From Puccinellia tenuiflora (lineage: Eukaryota; Streptophyta; Magnoliopsida; Poales; Poaceae): a stretch of 64,000 bases of DNA. The notes under the pieces were generated by a model. It worked only from the letters and a program-made list of their open reading frames with translations. It was not told the DNA's origin and did no database searches. Below, piece after piece: positions 34,841 through 48,400 of this stretch (position 1 is the stretch's first letter; each line of letters starts with the position of its first letter). Location: assembly GCA_012064385.1 (NCBI GenBank), contig QRDG01000349.1, positions 1,351,344 to 1,415,343 on the forward strand. The letters are read 5' to 3'. The position numbers and the translations under genes are program-made.

Positions 34841-35660
34841 AGAAAGTACTACAGCTGAATCCAATGTGTGTCCATATGGATACCTGCATAAAATGGAACA
34901 TTGTATTTTAAAAACAATGTTATCTCTATAATTCCACATCGACACCATAAAGCTGATACTGCTATGCAAATTGCATTAAGTTTCTTGTCGATTCTATTTA
35001 ACCTATTTCGGAGAGAAAGATTATAAGTTATATGTACTATGTGCATGCCATAGTAGACAAGCAAAAAAGACACGAGAGAAACATGCTCAATGGTCTCCTC
35101 TAAGTCAGAAAAGCAACATTTTTTCACACCCATTCCTATTAGCCAGATTATTCTCAGTTATTAAAGCCTTTCTATTAAGGAGCGAAATAAAAATATTATC
35201 TTAAGTCGAAGCTTTAGTTTCCAAGGTTATTTTCAAATAAAACCTATATGACCATTCATGAGATATTCATGCATAGATTTCACCAACAAGACACCTATGG
35301 TCATGATCTTCCAAACACACCTATTTAGCTCATCAGATAAATGTACCATCATCAACCTTGGGCATAAATGCATAAGCAATCCAGTTATTACCGGTTAAGG
35401 CCCTTCTAAAACCATTTATCAGCGGAACCTACGATAATACTTAGAGACGGAAACATCTTTTTCATTGCACCGTGTTGTACAATGATGGGTACTATTGAGC
35501 AAGGGCCATGTCGCCTAATGTCATCCTTAAATCTGGTGCCAAGCCATATCCAATTTGAATAAGTCTCTGGCAAATGGATCTTCTTAACACACTTAAGATA
35601 CTTGTTATGCAAAAATTGTAGCCACACTCCCTTTTCATTAAGTAATTTAACATCCATTCA
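34841..35660 (-). pseudogene. LINE ORF2 3' fragment (zinc-binding region after reverse transcriptase)
   Basis: Read on the minus strand, 35657-35406 gives MDVKLLNEKGVWLQFLHNKY and YSNWIWLGTRFKDDIRRHG, like the segment after the reverse transcriptase in plant LINEs (LLNEDGVWQQLLRNKYL type). Further on, in shifting frames, come LVKSMHEYLMNGH, then NRNGCKKCCF-like sequence with the finger residues CC..D..ETIEHV (35130-35080), then VHITYNLSLRNRLNRIDKKL. This order matches the zf-RVT region. Many frameshifts and stops show it is an old fragment. No 5' part, poly-A or duplication was seen. Confidence 0.65.
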
Positions 35661-36087
35661 CCGAGTAATCATGTCGGTTCTTAGACAGACCCCTCAGACC
35701 GAATGAACTACATGTGGCATACATGAGGAAGGTTACGCTGAATCTGGAACGTGTGCACGGTAGGGTACTGAATCGATTATTAGTAGCATGATCTAAAACT
35801 GATGGAAATATATAAAAAAAAGCCATTATTCTAGCTATGCTTACACAGTGAAGTTTTTTTTAGAGCTGACACTGTTGGTCTATTTGCCATGAGACAGATT
35901 TGAAAGCAAGGCCGAGACAATTTTTAGAGCTGACAATGTGCGGCCACCTTCGTTGGTTTATTTGCAGCAAGACCCTCGACATTTCCAAACTGCTTCTAGA
36001 AGCGCCTCCTTCTTCTCCCCCAAATCCTCAAGCGACTTACACTCCCGCGCCTAGGGTTTCCGAACTGAGCAAGGTTCCGGCGGCCGA
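35661..36087 (+). promoter_or_regulatory. Leader and promoter region of the split F-box gene
   Basis: TTTTTAGAGCTGACA occurs twice (about 35860 and 35921). GTTTATTTGCAG (about 35958-35969) resembles the acceptor seen before copy B. The leader CTCCTTCTTCTCCCCCAAAT (36006-36025) is the uninterrupted version of the site where the 2.45-kb element sits at 17760. Confidence 0.45.
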
Positions 36088-36385
36088 ATGGGCGGCGGCA
36101 CGGCGGAGGAGCGCCCCATGTGTGTGATCCCTCGGCCGGAACCCATCCTCGACCATGAAATGGCCTCGCTGCCCATCCCCGACGAGCTCCTGGCGGAAAT
36201 CCTCCTCCGGCTGCCCACCCCAGCCGATCTCGTCCGCGCCTCCGCTGCTTGTGTCTCCTTCCGCCGCGTCGCCGCCCACCGCTCCTTCCTCCAACGGTAC
36301 CGCAAACTACACGCCCCGCCCCTGCTCGGCTTCCTCGACGGGCACAAAGTCTTCTACCCCGCCACCCCGCCGCACCCCTCCGCAT

Positions 36386-36500
36386 TGGGCAAATAGCTCA
36401 CATGCGACGTTTTTTCAGCGAATTGGAAGGAGTGCGACGTATTTGGAGAGAATAGCTCCCATGCGACACATCTGAGCGCGTAAATAGCCCACGGCCAACA
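36386..36500 (+). repeat. Left terminal inverted repeat of the 23-kb MULE
   Basis: It pairs with 59325-59437. Common blocks are AATAGCTC, GGAAGGAGTGCGACGTATTT, GGAGAGAATAGCTCCCATGC and GCGCGTAAATAGC. Mismatches are scattered, mostly in the outer 45 bp. Confidence 0.88.
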
Positions 36501-37854
36501 TGGCTCTTAAACGCTCGTTAGCTGTTAGGTTGGGGTGACCGTTAGGGTGGGGTGACCGTTAGGAACATTGGACCCACCACTTATCCACGTACGCACGGTG
36601 TGGGACCCACCTCAGCGCAGCTAGAAAACAACCGCGCCCGTGCCCGACCGCTCGACGCCGCGCCCGCCCATTGCTTCCCCTTTCCAACATCTCTCTCTTC
36701 TCCGGCGACGATGCGCACCGATGTCTAGCTCCTCCGCCTCGCAGTCAAGATGGCCAAAGTATGGTGCAGTGCCACTGACTCGGTGCCCTAAATGCCCACG
36801 CCCAGAGCCCCTTAAACGTTGGGTGAGTAAGACGGATGAGAATGGCAATCTTGGGCGCGAGTTTGTCAAATGCCCGAGCAAGACACTGCAAGGAAGGGAT
36901 GGCAAGGTTAGATCTCAGTTCTTTCGCAGCCATTTGCTCTGATTTCTCCCCAATTCGTGTTTTCTCGTCAAATTTTGGATTTAGGGTTCATGTGGCCTGA
37001 TACGTCTCCAACGTATCTATAATTTCTTATGATCCATGCTTGTTTCATACCATTTGCTACATGTTTTGTTTACATCTTATAGCATTTTTATGCATTTTCT
37101 GGAACTAACCTATAAACAAGATGCCACAGTGCCAGTTCCTGTTTTCTGCTGTTTCCCGTTTTAGAAAAGTACTTAAAGAAATATTCTCGGAATTGGACGG
37201 GACAAAAAGCAGCAGTCTTATAATTCAATGGACTACACGGAGCCCGAAGGAGAGGACCTGGAGGGCCGTGGGCCGGCCACACCATAGGGCGGCGCGGGAC
37301 CCATGCCTGCCGCGCCACCAGGTGGTGTGGGGCCCACGGGAGCCCTCCGACGCCTCCCTTTCGCCTATATATTGCCCCCGACGCATAAAACCTAGACGGA
37401 CCCTGTCATATTCCAAAGAAACATCTGCAGCGCCGCCGCCATCGCCGACAAGTTTCGGGGGACAGAGGTCTCTGTTTCGGCACCCTACCGGGACGGGGAA
37501 GTGCCCCCGGAGCCATCTCCATCGACTCCACCACCATATTCATCGCCGTTGCTGACTCCCATGATGAGGAGGGAGTAGTTCTCCCTCGGGGCTGAGGGCC
37601 GTACCGGTAGCCATGTGGTCTATATCTCTCGCTCCCATGATGTGATCTATATGTGATCATGAGCTTTGCAATCTAGATGTTGTTATGTTACTCAAGTGGG
37701 CTTTATTTATGTGATCTCCGGAGACTCCTTGTCCCACGTGTGTAAAGGTGACAGTGTGTGCACCGTGTGGGTCTTTAGGCTATATTTCAAAAGATACTTG
37801 TTCACTGATTTATTATTTGAGTTGGATGTCTCTACTACAAGGATTCAGGTCTAT

Positions 37855-38470
37855 TGCAACAAAATCATTCGTCGCAATACATGCCGATTTGTGGCAATAG
37901 GTACCTATTGCCACGAAACGACATTCGTTGGCAGGCGTTGCGACTGGACGCATGGTAATAGGTTATTGCCACGGAAAAGCAATTGTGGCAATCAAAGTGT
38001 GCTATTGCAACAGCCATGCGGGAAGTTGCCACAGTTTTTCCCGTGGCAGCACTCAACTGATGCCACAATTTAGTTTGTGGAGATAGCTTTAATGCAACAT
38101 GTAACGAATCGTGGCGACTAATAGCTCGTGGCGATAGACATTTGTGGCAACAACCTATGCCAACGACGCTCGTTTCGTGGTGTATACTCTTCCGTTGCAA
38201 TAGTCAATCGTGGCAAGAAACTATGACAACAATCCTTATTTTTGTGGCATTAACTTATGGCAACAAACATTTCACTCGTCGTAACAGGAAATTGCAACAT
38301 ACTCGTTTTGGTGGTGATAAATAGTTATCACAACGGGCATAATGTTTGTAGCGAGAAACTATTGCGACAATTTTTACTTTTCGTGGTGATACTCTATTTC
38401 AACAAAACTTAGTTTGGTGGCACCAAACAGTTATCGCAAAAGAAAGTGGGTTGTGGTAATAGCCTATTGT
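37855..38470. repeat. Left subterminal repeats of the CACTA element
   Basis: Many 10-12-bp units of the type TATTGCCAC, TGTGGCAAT, TATTGCAAC and CGTGGCAAT occur in both orientations every 15-40 bases. This is the usual layout of transposase-binding repeats in CACTA elements. Confidence 0.8.
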
Positions 38471-41400
38471 AACCGTAAAAAAAAAGAATACAAGCATTCA
38501 ATTACAATATTCAAAACCATGCATATAATATGTAGATTCATAAAAATCATAATTCTCGTAGCAAATATCCAAATATAATTTAGCCATCCTAATTAAGTGC
38601 CAAGACTAAACTTTCTGTAATCTAGAGTCCAATCCAGCTAGTTCTTTGGATCCTGCACCAAAGTAAAGAGGACAAGCAAATGTAATGAATGGACATTTCT
38701 ACCCTTGATACATGAGTTTGAATTCTGCTAAACTAGTCTGTCGTCTCCGCCCTGATCCAGCTGATCGATCGCCACAGCCGTGATCCGGCATCATCTCTGC
38801 TCCAGCATCTGGTAGTCCCTCGCATTCCAGCGTCTGGCCGCCAAGCACCGCATCCCATCTGCAGCTCAGAGTATCCAATTGCTTCCGCCCCAGCACCCAT
38901 CGTCAAGCACGGCGTTGCCTCTGCCACAATAGAATCGACCAACAAGGAATGGGCACTGAGTAGTGAATCTACCAAAAATAGAGAGTAAGCAATAAGCAAT
39001 AATATGGCGTGCATGATTTCAGGCCATAAATTAGATGAAATTGGTGCTTACATTGCGATGCCTAATTCAAGGGAAAGTATGGTGGAATTTCAATATAAGG
39101 AGTTTCTTCACATAGAGCGAACATCACAAATTGACAATGCATAGTCGTACTCCACACAAATAGTGAAAAACTCAGTTAGCAAGATGAGTGTACCTTCAGT
39201 GACCGCACCTCCTTCTTTAACTTACTGTTTTTCTGAACCAGTCTCGTAGGTGCCCTGTAGTTCAACAATGCAAGGTCATTGTTTACTTGCAGCTAACAAA
39301 TGAGAGTGGCATATAATTCGAACCACACCTATATGCTACAGCAGTATATGCTACTCTGAAATTAATGGACATTCTTGTGTGGTAACTAATACGTGGTGCT
39401 GGAGGGAAGTAGCTTTTCCTGAGAATAACACTCTTGTGTGGTACTAATTATCCCAGGTCCAGAAGTGCAATCGATTACTTGATAAGAGGCTTATGTTCAT
39501 GTCTAGATATAAGGTCATTATTTACAAACACAATTCTCACAACAGAAGGAGGAAATGGATCACAACGATACCTTGATGGAGATGGTGCCGGCGAGGCCGT
39601 CGGGGTCCTCAAGCAGATTGCCGGTGTGAGTTTGTATTATGTGCAAAACAATAAACCCTGAGAAAATCCCATAAGTCATCATGCAAGTGGATTCTTTTAT
39701 CTGTATAAAAGGACCAGATGCTTGAAGCTAAAGTGACATGAAACATGAAGCACAATTTTTCATTTATAAATATGGTTTATATAAGGTCAGTAAGGCTATA
39801 AGTTGTGCCACCTGTCATACCTAGTCCTATTTAAGTGCAGAAAGACTGCTGAAGCTAATTTAAAGTTACTGAATATGAAAAGGGAGAAAAAATAGTATAC
39901 ACATATGTCGTTTGTAAAGGAGGCTGCTAAAACATCAATTATTAATACCAAGGAAAAAATTGACATCATTTATTGCTATTACCAAAAAATGTGTATCTTC
40001 TTAATCTCCAATCTCATAATTAATCAGCAGCAATACCGTAGAATATCATGCTGTCTAGCAATCACGTGTATCGGTGATTTCATAGGGAACTAAAATGAAG
40101 TAGAAAAACTACAAACCATTCTTACCATCAAAATCCCCATATTCTTCAAGCATCCACCAGCACGTGGGAGTACTCCCTGCTGACCTGGGCAATATCAACC
40201 ATGTTTCACATCAAGCGAAGAGAATTGAGAGTATGAATTGCACATAAAATCAAAGGAAACGACAAAGTGATGAGAGAAAAACCAATAATAAAATGCATAG
40301 AACATCAAACTGAAATAATCAGAATATTAGATAATGATTGCGTAACATAAATCGGCAGTCTGCTTCTTCTCCTCGGCAGCCCAGTAAATCGAAGCATCAG
40401 AGCCCCGCTAATTCAAGCACCAGCAGTCCAAGATTATTGATCAAGCACGCCCACGACAGTCAGCTGCAAGCTAGGGACTATATGAGGTCTATTTTGACGG
40501 GACGAGAGTTTTCCATAAAGAAATTGCACATTCTACGCCATGATCATTTCGTACTCAATACACATACCAATGCATAGGCCGTAAATTTTTATCCAAAAGC
40601 TCGATTAATAGCAGAAATCCATTCCTTACTTTTGTAACTAAATACTTTCAGGGAAGTTGAAGGAAGAAAACCACCAGGGTAGTAGATTAATGTTCAGGGT
40701 AATAGGAAGGAAACCGGAGGCTGTGTCGTCGCCGGCGCTCGCTAGGGTTCGCGTCTGGAGGCCAGGACGGAGCCCAGGCGGTGCTGCCGGCCTCGGGGTG
40801 GAGGGCGCCGGATCTGCTGGCCACCGGCGCGAGGGAGTCATCTCCTCCTGCCCGCATCTCCCCTACGTGGCCGGTGGCCGTTCCGGAGTTCAGCAGGTCG
40901 GCGACCGGTGGGAGACCTCGATGGCGGGATTGGGGACGGCCAGGAGCGACGTCCGAGGATGGGGAGCGGCGGCGCACACGGAGGCTAGCTGGAGCGCGGG
41001 CGGGGTAGAGATCGCGAGGATGGGGATCTAGGGAGGCCGATCGTGTGTGCGTATGTATCGAGGGGAGCGAGGAGAAAGGAGATCGATGGGATAGTGGCTA
41101 AAAAAGGGATCGACGCGATTTCTCGGGAGATGGCGATGTGGTGTGTACGGCTGAGATCGGGAGATGAGGTCAGATCCGTAGGAGGTGGCTTGCTGTGATT
41201 CTATTGGCTCGAGATACGCTGACCCGGATTCGAGAGATTGATTGCACATCACACCACTAATCTCATTTAAATCTTTTTCGATAAATAGAATATATTGATA
41301 TCGAGAGATGCCAATTACACTCAGACTCTAAAACCTAAAGACATTAGGGATACACAGCTATACAACAAAAAGAAGAGAAAAAATCCCGCTACAATGATCA

Positions 41401-41997
41401 GTTCCTTGTAGCTGGAACACAAACCATCACCAATACAACACCCGGAGTCAACATTCTCCAAAAGCGACGTCTCCAAGAAAGAAACTATGCACAAGCGTCA
41501 TCGCCTCCCGGTCGTAGATCTTAGATTCACCCTGGAGAAATTCTGCGATCTCAAAACAATGCCTTCAATAAGCTCATTGCCACGTGCAACCAAATTAAGG
41601 CCAAACAATTGATTTTCACCCTGAAAGACAAGACTATGTACTCCTCATGTGTTGCAGCCCCCGCTTGTCGCTGTCGCTAGTTATTCCACAGTGTCTCCGT
41701 CATCTTGTCGTTTTAAAGCTCCTCATTTGGGGCCATGGAGAAACCGAGGGGCATCGGAAAGAAAAACGGTGAGTTGATTTTGACCGCATTTTGAAAACGT
41801 CATAAGACCTTCAAAAAAATCAAAAAATGTAAAGGATTTGCATTGTGTCACTATACGTGACCTAGTTGCCAAGTAAAATAAGAAACTTGAAATAAGTCAA
41901 TTAATTAAAAAAAGTGTTCTTAGCAAAGAGCTATCATGTAGGATGATTCATGGCTTTCAGGCCAAATGAGATAGGCATGACCATAATCATGGCATAG
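38471..41997. other. CACTA interior with possible captured gene pieces
   Basis: The GC-rich stretch 40720-41060 stands out from AT-rich surroundings and has long frames on both strands; on the minus strand it resembles a 5' coding exon. Small GC-rich islands at 38740-38940 and 39560-39630 could be further exons of the same captured gene, with intron-like DNA between. I do not recognise the product. The start of a LINE-like segment (TTTTTCGATAAATAGAATAT) lies near 41275. Confidence 0.35.
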
Positions 41998-43532
41998 TCA
42001 GGGTCAAATGGATGTTCTGCTAAAAAGGGCCACTGTGAAGTTTTCTGTGACGAAATGGCAAAAACGTCCTCATAATATGGGCTTTTCAAGGCCCATTACC
42101 ATCCGCAACGAAATAAATTAAAATGTCGCGAGGTTTTTCTTGATTTTGTCCACCTGGACGAAAATTGGGACATAATCAAAACGAGTCGCTGGGCGAGGGC
42201 GGGGTCGGGGACGGGTGGATGGCGACCCGCGAGCGGAGGAATGCGTCGACTCGAGTCACTGGGCGAGGGCGGGGTGGGGGACGGGCGGACGACGAGCCGC
42301 AAGAGAAGGAGGCGGCGGCAGCTCGAGTCGCTGGGGCGAGGCAGGGCTGGGGATGGGCGGACGGCAAGTGAGATGGGTGATTTCGTTAGGTTAGGACGTG
42401 GAGTGAACGAGTGAGGCTGGCGTTGACGCGTTGGTGACTTCGGTCCCGTCATTTCAGGCTTTTTTTTGTTAGCGTCGTGTTGGGTGACTTGGGCCCGCCC
42501 TGCGCCGAGCTCCTCCTCCGCCCCTGCAATCCCATCTAAATCCCCCTTCTCCGGCGAGCACCGCACCCCCCAAGTTAAGTTTCTCCTTGCCGTTGCCGCC
42601 TTCGCCGCGTCCAGCCGCGGTTGAGGCGGCTCCGGCTCGGCCGCCGTGCGCGAGGAAGTCAACACGAGGGTGGAGGGTGGGGTTCGGGATGGGGCAGAGG
42701 TGAGGCGCGAGTGTGCGACGCCTTGTGTTCGAGTATTGGGGAAAGCATTTGTTTTGCCACTATTACTAGCACAGCGAGACGACCAAACTAATTACATGTA
42801 AAATAAAAATATATGACAGGTGGGTCCTACATGTAAGTGGCATATGGTTATAAATTTATAAGCATTAAAAAGTCAAAGTCAGGGTCAAATGGATGTTCTG
42901 CTAAAAAAGGGCCACTGTGAAGTTTTCTGTGACGAAATGGCAAAAACGTCCTCATAATATGGGCTTTTCAAGGCCCATTACCATCCGCAACGAAATAAAT
43001 TAAAATGTCGCGAGGTTTTTCTTGATTTTGTCCACCTGGACGAAAATTGGGACATAATCAAAACGAGTCGCTGGGCGAGGGCGGGGTGGGGGACGGGCGG
43101 ACGACGAGCCGCAAGAGAAGGAGGCGGCGGCAGCTCGAGTCGCTGGGGCGAGGCAGGGCTGGGGATGGGCGGACGGCAAGTGAGATGGGTGATTTCGTTA
43201 GGTTAGGACGTGGAGTGAACGAGTGAGGCTGGCGTTGACGCGTTGGTGACTTCGGTCCCGTCATTTCAGGCTTTTTTTTGTTAGCGTCGTGTTGGGTGAC
43301 TTGGGCCCGCCCTGCGCCGAGCTCCTCCTCCGCCCCTGCAATCCCATCTAAATCCCCCTTCTCCGGTGAGCACCGCACCCCCCAAGTTAAGTTTCTCCTT
43401 GCCGTTGCCGCCTTCGCCGCGTCCAGCCGCGGTTGAGGCGGCTCCGGCTCGGCCGCCGTGCGCGAGGAAGTCAACACGAGGGTGGAGGGTGGGGTTCGGG
43501 ATGGGGCAGAGGTGAGGCGCGAGTGTGCGACG
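41998..43532. repeat. Direct duplication inside the CACTA element
   Basis: About 41999-42718 and 42880-43532 are nearly identical over their length, beginning GTCAGGGTCAAATGGATGTT and ending GCGCGAGTGTGCGACG. The first copy has about 70 extra bases (42183-42252), itself a repeat of GAGTCGCTGGGCGAGGGCGG. The near identity shows a recent duplication. Confidence 0.9.
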
Positions 43533-44064
43533 TTGCGTTGCAATATCTTGCGTCTTTTTTCGCAACACTGGGGGATTGTTGCAATATGCTATACATATTA
43601 CCATGGATGCATAATTTGTCGCAATATGTAATAGTTATTGCAACACAATGAAGGTGAGGAAAAAAGTCGCCCTATTACAACCAATACAAGTTTTGTTGCA
43701 ATATGAAGCCATTTTTTGCAACAATATATATGACTAGCGCCACATGTCAGAATTGTTGCAATATCTGTCCAAAATATTACGACAAAGATTTAGTTTGTTG
43801 CAATACCTATTCTTTCTTGCAACAAAATGACTAATTCATGCAATGCGACACAACTGTCGCAATATCACTACCATATTACAACGCTGATGCAGCTTGTGGC
43901 AATACGTGGCTTCTATTGCAACAAAAGCAGTACTTAGAGCGACGAAACGAAACTGTGGAAATATGTAAATCCTATTACCATGAATTAGAATTTTGTGGTA
44001 ATATGGCATTTTATTGCAACGAACGATAGGTGTAGCAATAAATTTTGTTGCAATAGATCAGAAT
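43533..44064. repeat. Right subterminal repeats of the CACTA element
   Basis: Units such as GTTGCAATA, TATTGCAAC, TTTGCAACA and GTCGCAATAT recur throughout in both orientations, matching the motif set of the left end. Confidence 0.8.
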
Positions 44065-44841
44065 CCTTGTAGTGCTATGAAATTGTGGTGTGTTAGTACC
44101 TCCTATGAATGCTCATGGTCCAGTGTGGGGTATTCATTAGTACTTGGGAATATATGTTTGAGGCGTGCTTTTGCATTCCTACACAATGAATTAGTGTTCG
44201 TTATCCAGCCGAAGAATACTTCGGAGTAGTATATTGAAGTGCTTATATTTATATTCAATTATGATTGCATTGTTGAGAGTGACCACTGGTGAAAGTATGA
44301 TCCCTAGGCCTTGTTTCTAAGCATTGAAACACCGTTTACAACAAGTTCTGCTACATGTTTGCTTGCTGCCATTTTTATTTCAGATTGCAATTACTACTTA
44401 TAATCATCCATATTACTTGTATTTCACTATCTCTTCGCCGAACTAGTGCACCTATACATCTGACAAGTGTATTGGGTGTGTTGGGGACACAAGAGACTTT
44501 TTGTATTGTGATTGCAGGGTTGCTTGAGAGGGATACCTTTGACCTCTACCTCCCTGAGTTCGATAAACCTTGGGTGATTCACTTAAGGGAAACTTGTTGC
44601 TGTTCTACAAACCTCTGCTCTTGGAGGCCCAACACTGTCTACAAGAATAGAAGCGTGTGTAGACATCAAGCTATTTTCTGGCGCCGTTGCCGGGGAGGTA
44701 AGGTAAAAGGTACTCACATCATCTGGCTACTAAGCTATTTTCTAGTACTGTTGCTGTTGTGTGAGTGCTCGAAGTTATTTCCTTTAGATTCTGCAATTAT
44801 ATCTTTTTGTTTCTTGTTTTTAATTTCACTAGTTAGGCTTA

Positions 44842-45447
44842 ATGGAAAACAACAAAAAAATTAGGGATCTTTATGAACTTTATATTGAATTAGGACATGA
44901 TGCTTTTGAAGAGAAAATTAAAAAACCTATGGAAGCTTGTTTGCATAATAGTGGTAGTAATGTTATTAGTATGAATTCTTTGAACACCATTATTGCTAAT
45001 GCTATGGAAAAGTCTAAGCTTGGGTAAGCTAGTTTTTATGAAAATGATCCTTTTAGCCCCCCAAGCTTTGAGAAGAAAATTTACTTTGATGATACAATGC
45101 CTCCTATATATGATGATTACAATGATGAATATGATATTTTCAGTCCACCTACTATTGAGGAGAAAATTAATTATGATTTCAATATGCCTCCTATATTTGA
45201 TGATTATGGTGATGAGAATAATAATGATAGCTATTTTGTTGAATTTTCTTCCACTACAATTAATAAGAATGACTATGCTTATGTAGGGAGTAATAATAAT
45301 ACTTTTATGCATATGGATCATGATAAGAATTTTACATGTGATGGTTATATTGTGGATTTTATCAATGATGCTACTGAAATTTTTATGAAAAAGGGAGACA
45401 TGGCTTCATATATCACAATAACATTGAATCTCCTCTCCTTTTGTTGA
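44842..45447 (+). pseudogene. Short AT-rich ORF of the LTR element, interrupted by TAA
   Basis: The frame starts MENNKKIRDLYELYIELGHD at 44842, meets TAA at 45025-45027, and continues in the same frame to 45447 with two repeats of a PSFEKKIYFDDTMPPIYDDY / PTIEEKINYDFNMPPIFDDY unit. It is Asp/Tyr/Asn-rich and has no gag zinc knuckle. Such degenerate ORFs are typical just after the primer-binding site in non-autonomous Triticeae LTR elements. Function is unknown. Confidence 0.5.
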
Positions 45448-48400
45448 AATTTTTGAAGTTGCACCTATTTTGTCGTCCTATGCTAGTCAATTTATGCTTC
45501 ATGGATTTATTTACTTACAAGATTCCAATGCATAGGAAGTGGGTTAGACTTAAATGAGTTTTATAGTTGCTTCTTGATGCTTCCTTATTGTGCTCCAACT
45601 CTCATTTTTATGTGAGCATCATCAAAATTACCATGCCTAGCTAAAAGGTTTTAAAGAAAAGCGCTTATGGGAGACAACCCATCATTTTATTTTCAGTATC
45701 TTTTCTTTTATTTGAGTCAAGAAGTTTGTTTACTTCTGTAGCAACTTCTTCGTATCTTTATTTTCTTGCAATGTTGTGCCAAGTAAGGTCTCTAGTAGAA
45801 AGTTTTTGCTATATTTGGATTTCTGCACAGGAAACAGATTTCTGTCTGTCACCGCTAAATTCGTCATTTATTCCAGAAACGACGAAATGCTTTGAGATTT
45901 TGTGTGCTGAATCTTCATATATGTATGAAACTTTTTCTAGTTCAGTGATTTTCGATTTGAGCAACTCTAGTGCCTCGAAAAAATTCGTCTTTACGGACTG
46001 TTCAGATTTTGACAGATTCTGGCTTTTATTGTGCATTGCTTCCTTTGCGATGTTTATTTGGATCGTTTTGATTCTTTGAGCATCAGTGGCTGTAGCTAAT
46101 GTTATAATGCGTTAAGATGTGCTTGTGTCACAGTAGAACTTGTGAATTTTTGGTTTATGCACTAACCCTCTAATGAGAATTACTTTGAGTTTGATGTGGT
46201 GAAAGTTTTCAAGTAAGCAAAAGGGACGATATGATGAGATCAAGAAGAGTGAAAAGCCTAAGCTTGGGGATGCCCCGGTGGGTCATCCCCAGCAAATTCA
46301 AGAAGACTCAAGCATCTAAGCTTGGGGATGCCCAAGGCATCCCCTTCTTCATCGACAAAACTATCAGGTCATCTCTAGTGATACTATATTTTTATTCCAC
46401 TACATCTTATGTATTTTGCTTGGAGCGTCTGTTTTTATTTTGAGTGTGTGTTTTAGTTTGCTTAATAAGTTGGATCCTAGCATTCTTGTGTGGGAGAGAG
46501 ACACGCTCTGCTTTTTCATATGAATACTCTTGTGCTTCGCTTATATTCGTTGAGTATTCTTAGCTACTGTTTGTTTTCTAGTAAGCTCTCGCTTTTAGCA
46601 TGTTATCTTGTTTAGGGCTGCTAGTTCTTTGTGTTAAGCTCTCTTGTATTTCACTCTTATTTGTTAGAGAGTTGTTTTAGTTGCTTGGTTGATGTGTTAG
46701 ATTGGAAAATGCTATGCTTGTGATAGTGGTATGAAATAGAGAAAAGCTGCATAGTCTTGTAGACCTTGTGTAGATAACTTGCTCCTCTTCAATTGTTTTG
46801 AGGTATTAAAATAACTAATGGTTAAAATATGTTGGTTAATGTTGTTAAGAGCTGATTAGTGAAGATGTGTTAGTAGAGCGTGGAGCCGTACTTTTCTGAA
46901 CTAAAAACAACTTAAGTCAATAGTGCTTTAGTGTCGTGATTTCCTCTTAGTTGAAAAGAAGTTTCTAATGGTATAGTTACTGCAACGGTCGGGGAAGCCA
47001 ACGGGGCACTTGTGTCGCCGCCACGATCCCTCTCGGGGTGTCTCTAACCATTTGTAAAACTTTGATACTGTTAGTTGTTTGCAATATACGACATGCTATG
47101 TGAGTTTTTGGTTTTTGGCACTTCCACCTCCATATTTTGCTAGCCTCTTCAGTACTTTGCATTGCCTTTTTCACATTGAGATTGGTGCATACTTCGCAAG
47201 TACATCCAACCCCGTGGGAGATCTTCATCTTGTTCTCCTACACATAAGCCAACTATCTTCCTCAAAACAGCCACCATATCTACCTATCACAGGATTTCCA
47301 TAGCTGTTCCGAGATACATTGCCATGCAACATCCATCATTTACATTACATGACTTTATGTCATTTTTACTTCATTACCATATAGTATTGCTTGACCATTT
47401 GAGTTAGTGTGATGCGTGGTTTTCCACATGTGTTACATCTTTTCCACACTACGCTCGGTCTTGCATATCCACCATACACCATGTATTAGTCTTTGAGTTT
47501 TGAGTACACCAAAAAGTGTGATGATCATCTTGTAAAGTAGAGTGTTGCCTCAACCTGTGAGCATATTGAAAAGAGTCCAAAGCGGCCAATCAAAAGAGTC
47601 CAAAAGAGACCAATGAGAGAAAAATATAAAAGAGCCACAAAGGCCTCAAAAAGCAAAAAGCAAAAAAGAGAAAAAGAAAAAAGAATATAAAATGAGAGAG
47701 GGGGCAACACTACTATCCTTTTATTCCACACTTGTGCTAGTAGCACCTACATCATTATAGTGAGTTTTCATGCTTCATTAGTATAACTATGTGGGGACCA
47801 AACGTTATAGAACTTGGCTTGTATATTCCAACGATGAGCCTCCTCAAGTGAGCTCTAGGTCTTCATGAGCAAGCAAGTTGGATGCACCCCCACTAGTTCC
47901 ATTGGAGAGCTTCCATTCATATAGCTCTATGTGCATCCGTTGCATGGCAATCACTACTCCTCATTCAGTGTCTACTACAGGACTTCCTCTTGTTTGTGGT
48001 TACCTCTTCCACTGTTTGAGCCTTTCTTTTTGGCCTTCCAAACCCCCATTATTATTCTCTTTGCCATAACCTCATGGTGCCAAGCCTTCTTCTTGCTTGT
48101 ATTAGTTGAGTGGACTACATAACAGTTGATAAGTTAAGTGGATGGATTAAGGACACTTGACTTGAGCTTGGCTATTTCTATTATTAACTGAATTTGATGC
48201 TTTGAAGATTGATTGACATTTTACATTGGAGACACAATTTACTATCCTTCTTTCTAAACCTTATGTATGGTTCCTTGTCTCCAACACGCTGATTCATGAA
48301 AAGTTCTAGCTTCTTTTAGCTAGCATTTGTTAATCATTGTTTGCTTAATGTCAACTATAGACAATTGTTTTGGATCACCTTATTCACATCATGTGCTTTG

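Larger units (their letters stand above)
37833..44077. mobile_element. CACTA element inside the left LTR (6.2 kb)
   Basis: The right end, read inward on the minus strand after TAG, is CACTACAAGGATTC; the left end reads CTACAAGGATTC after CTA, so the first two bases of the CACTA terminus appear lost on the left. The 3-bp CTA beside both ends fits the superfamily's duplication, and the uninterrupted LTR at 49335-49345 reads GTCTCTATGAAATTG. Both ends have dense subterminal repeats built on TATTGCAAC / GTTGCAATA or TGGCAATA (37855-38470 and 43533-44060). No transposase is present. The middle holds GC-rich pieces that look like captured gene parts. Confidence 0.85.

Noticed and set aside
36088..36396. 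A 102-residue F-box-only gene.
   Set aside because: Its end lies in the MULE terminus; the target-site duplication shows it is the 5' half of a split gene.
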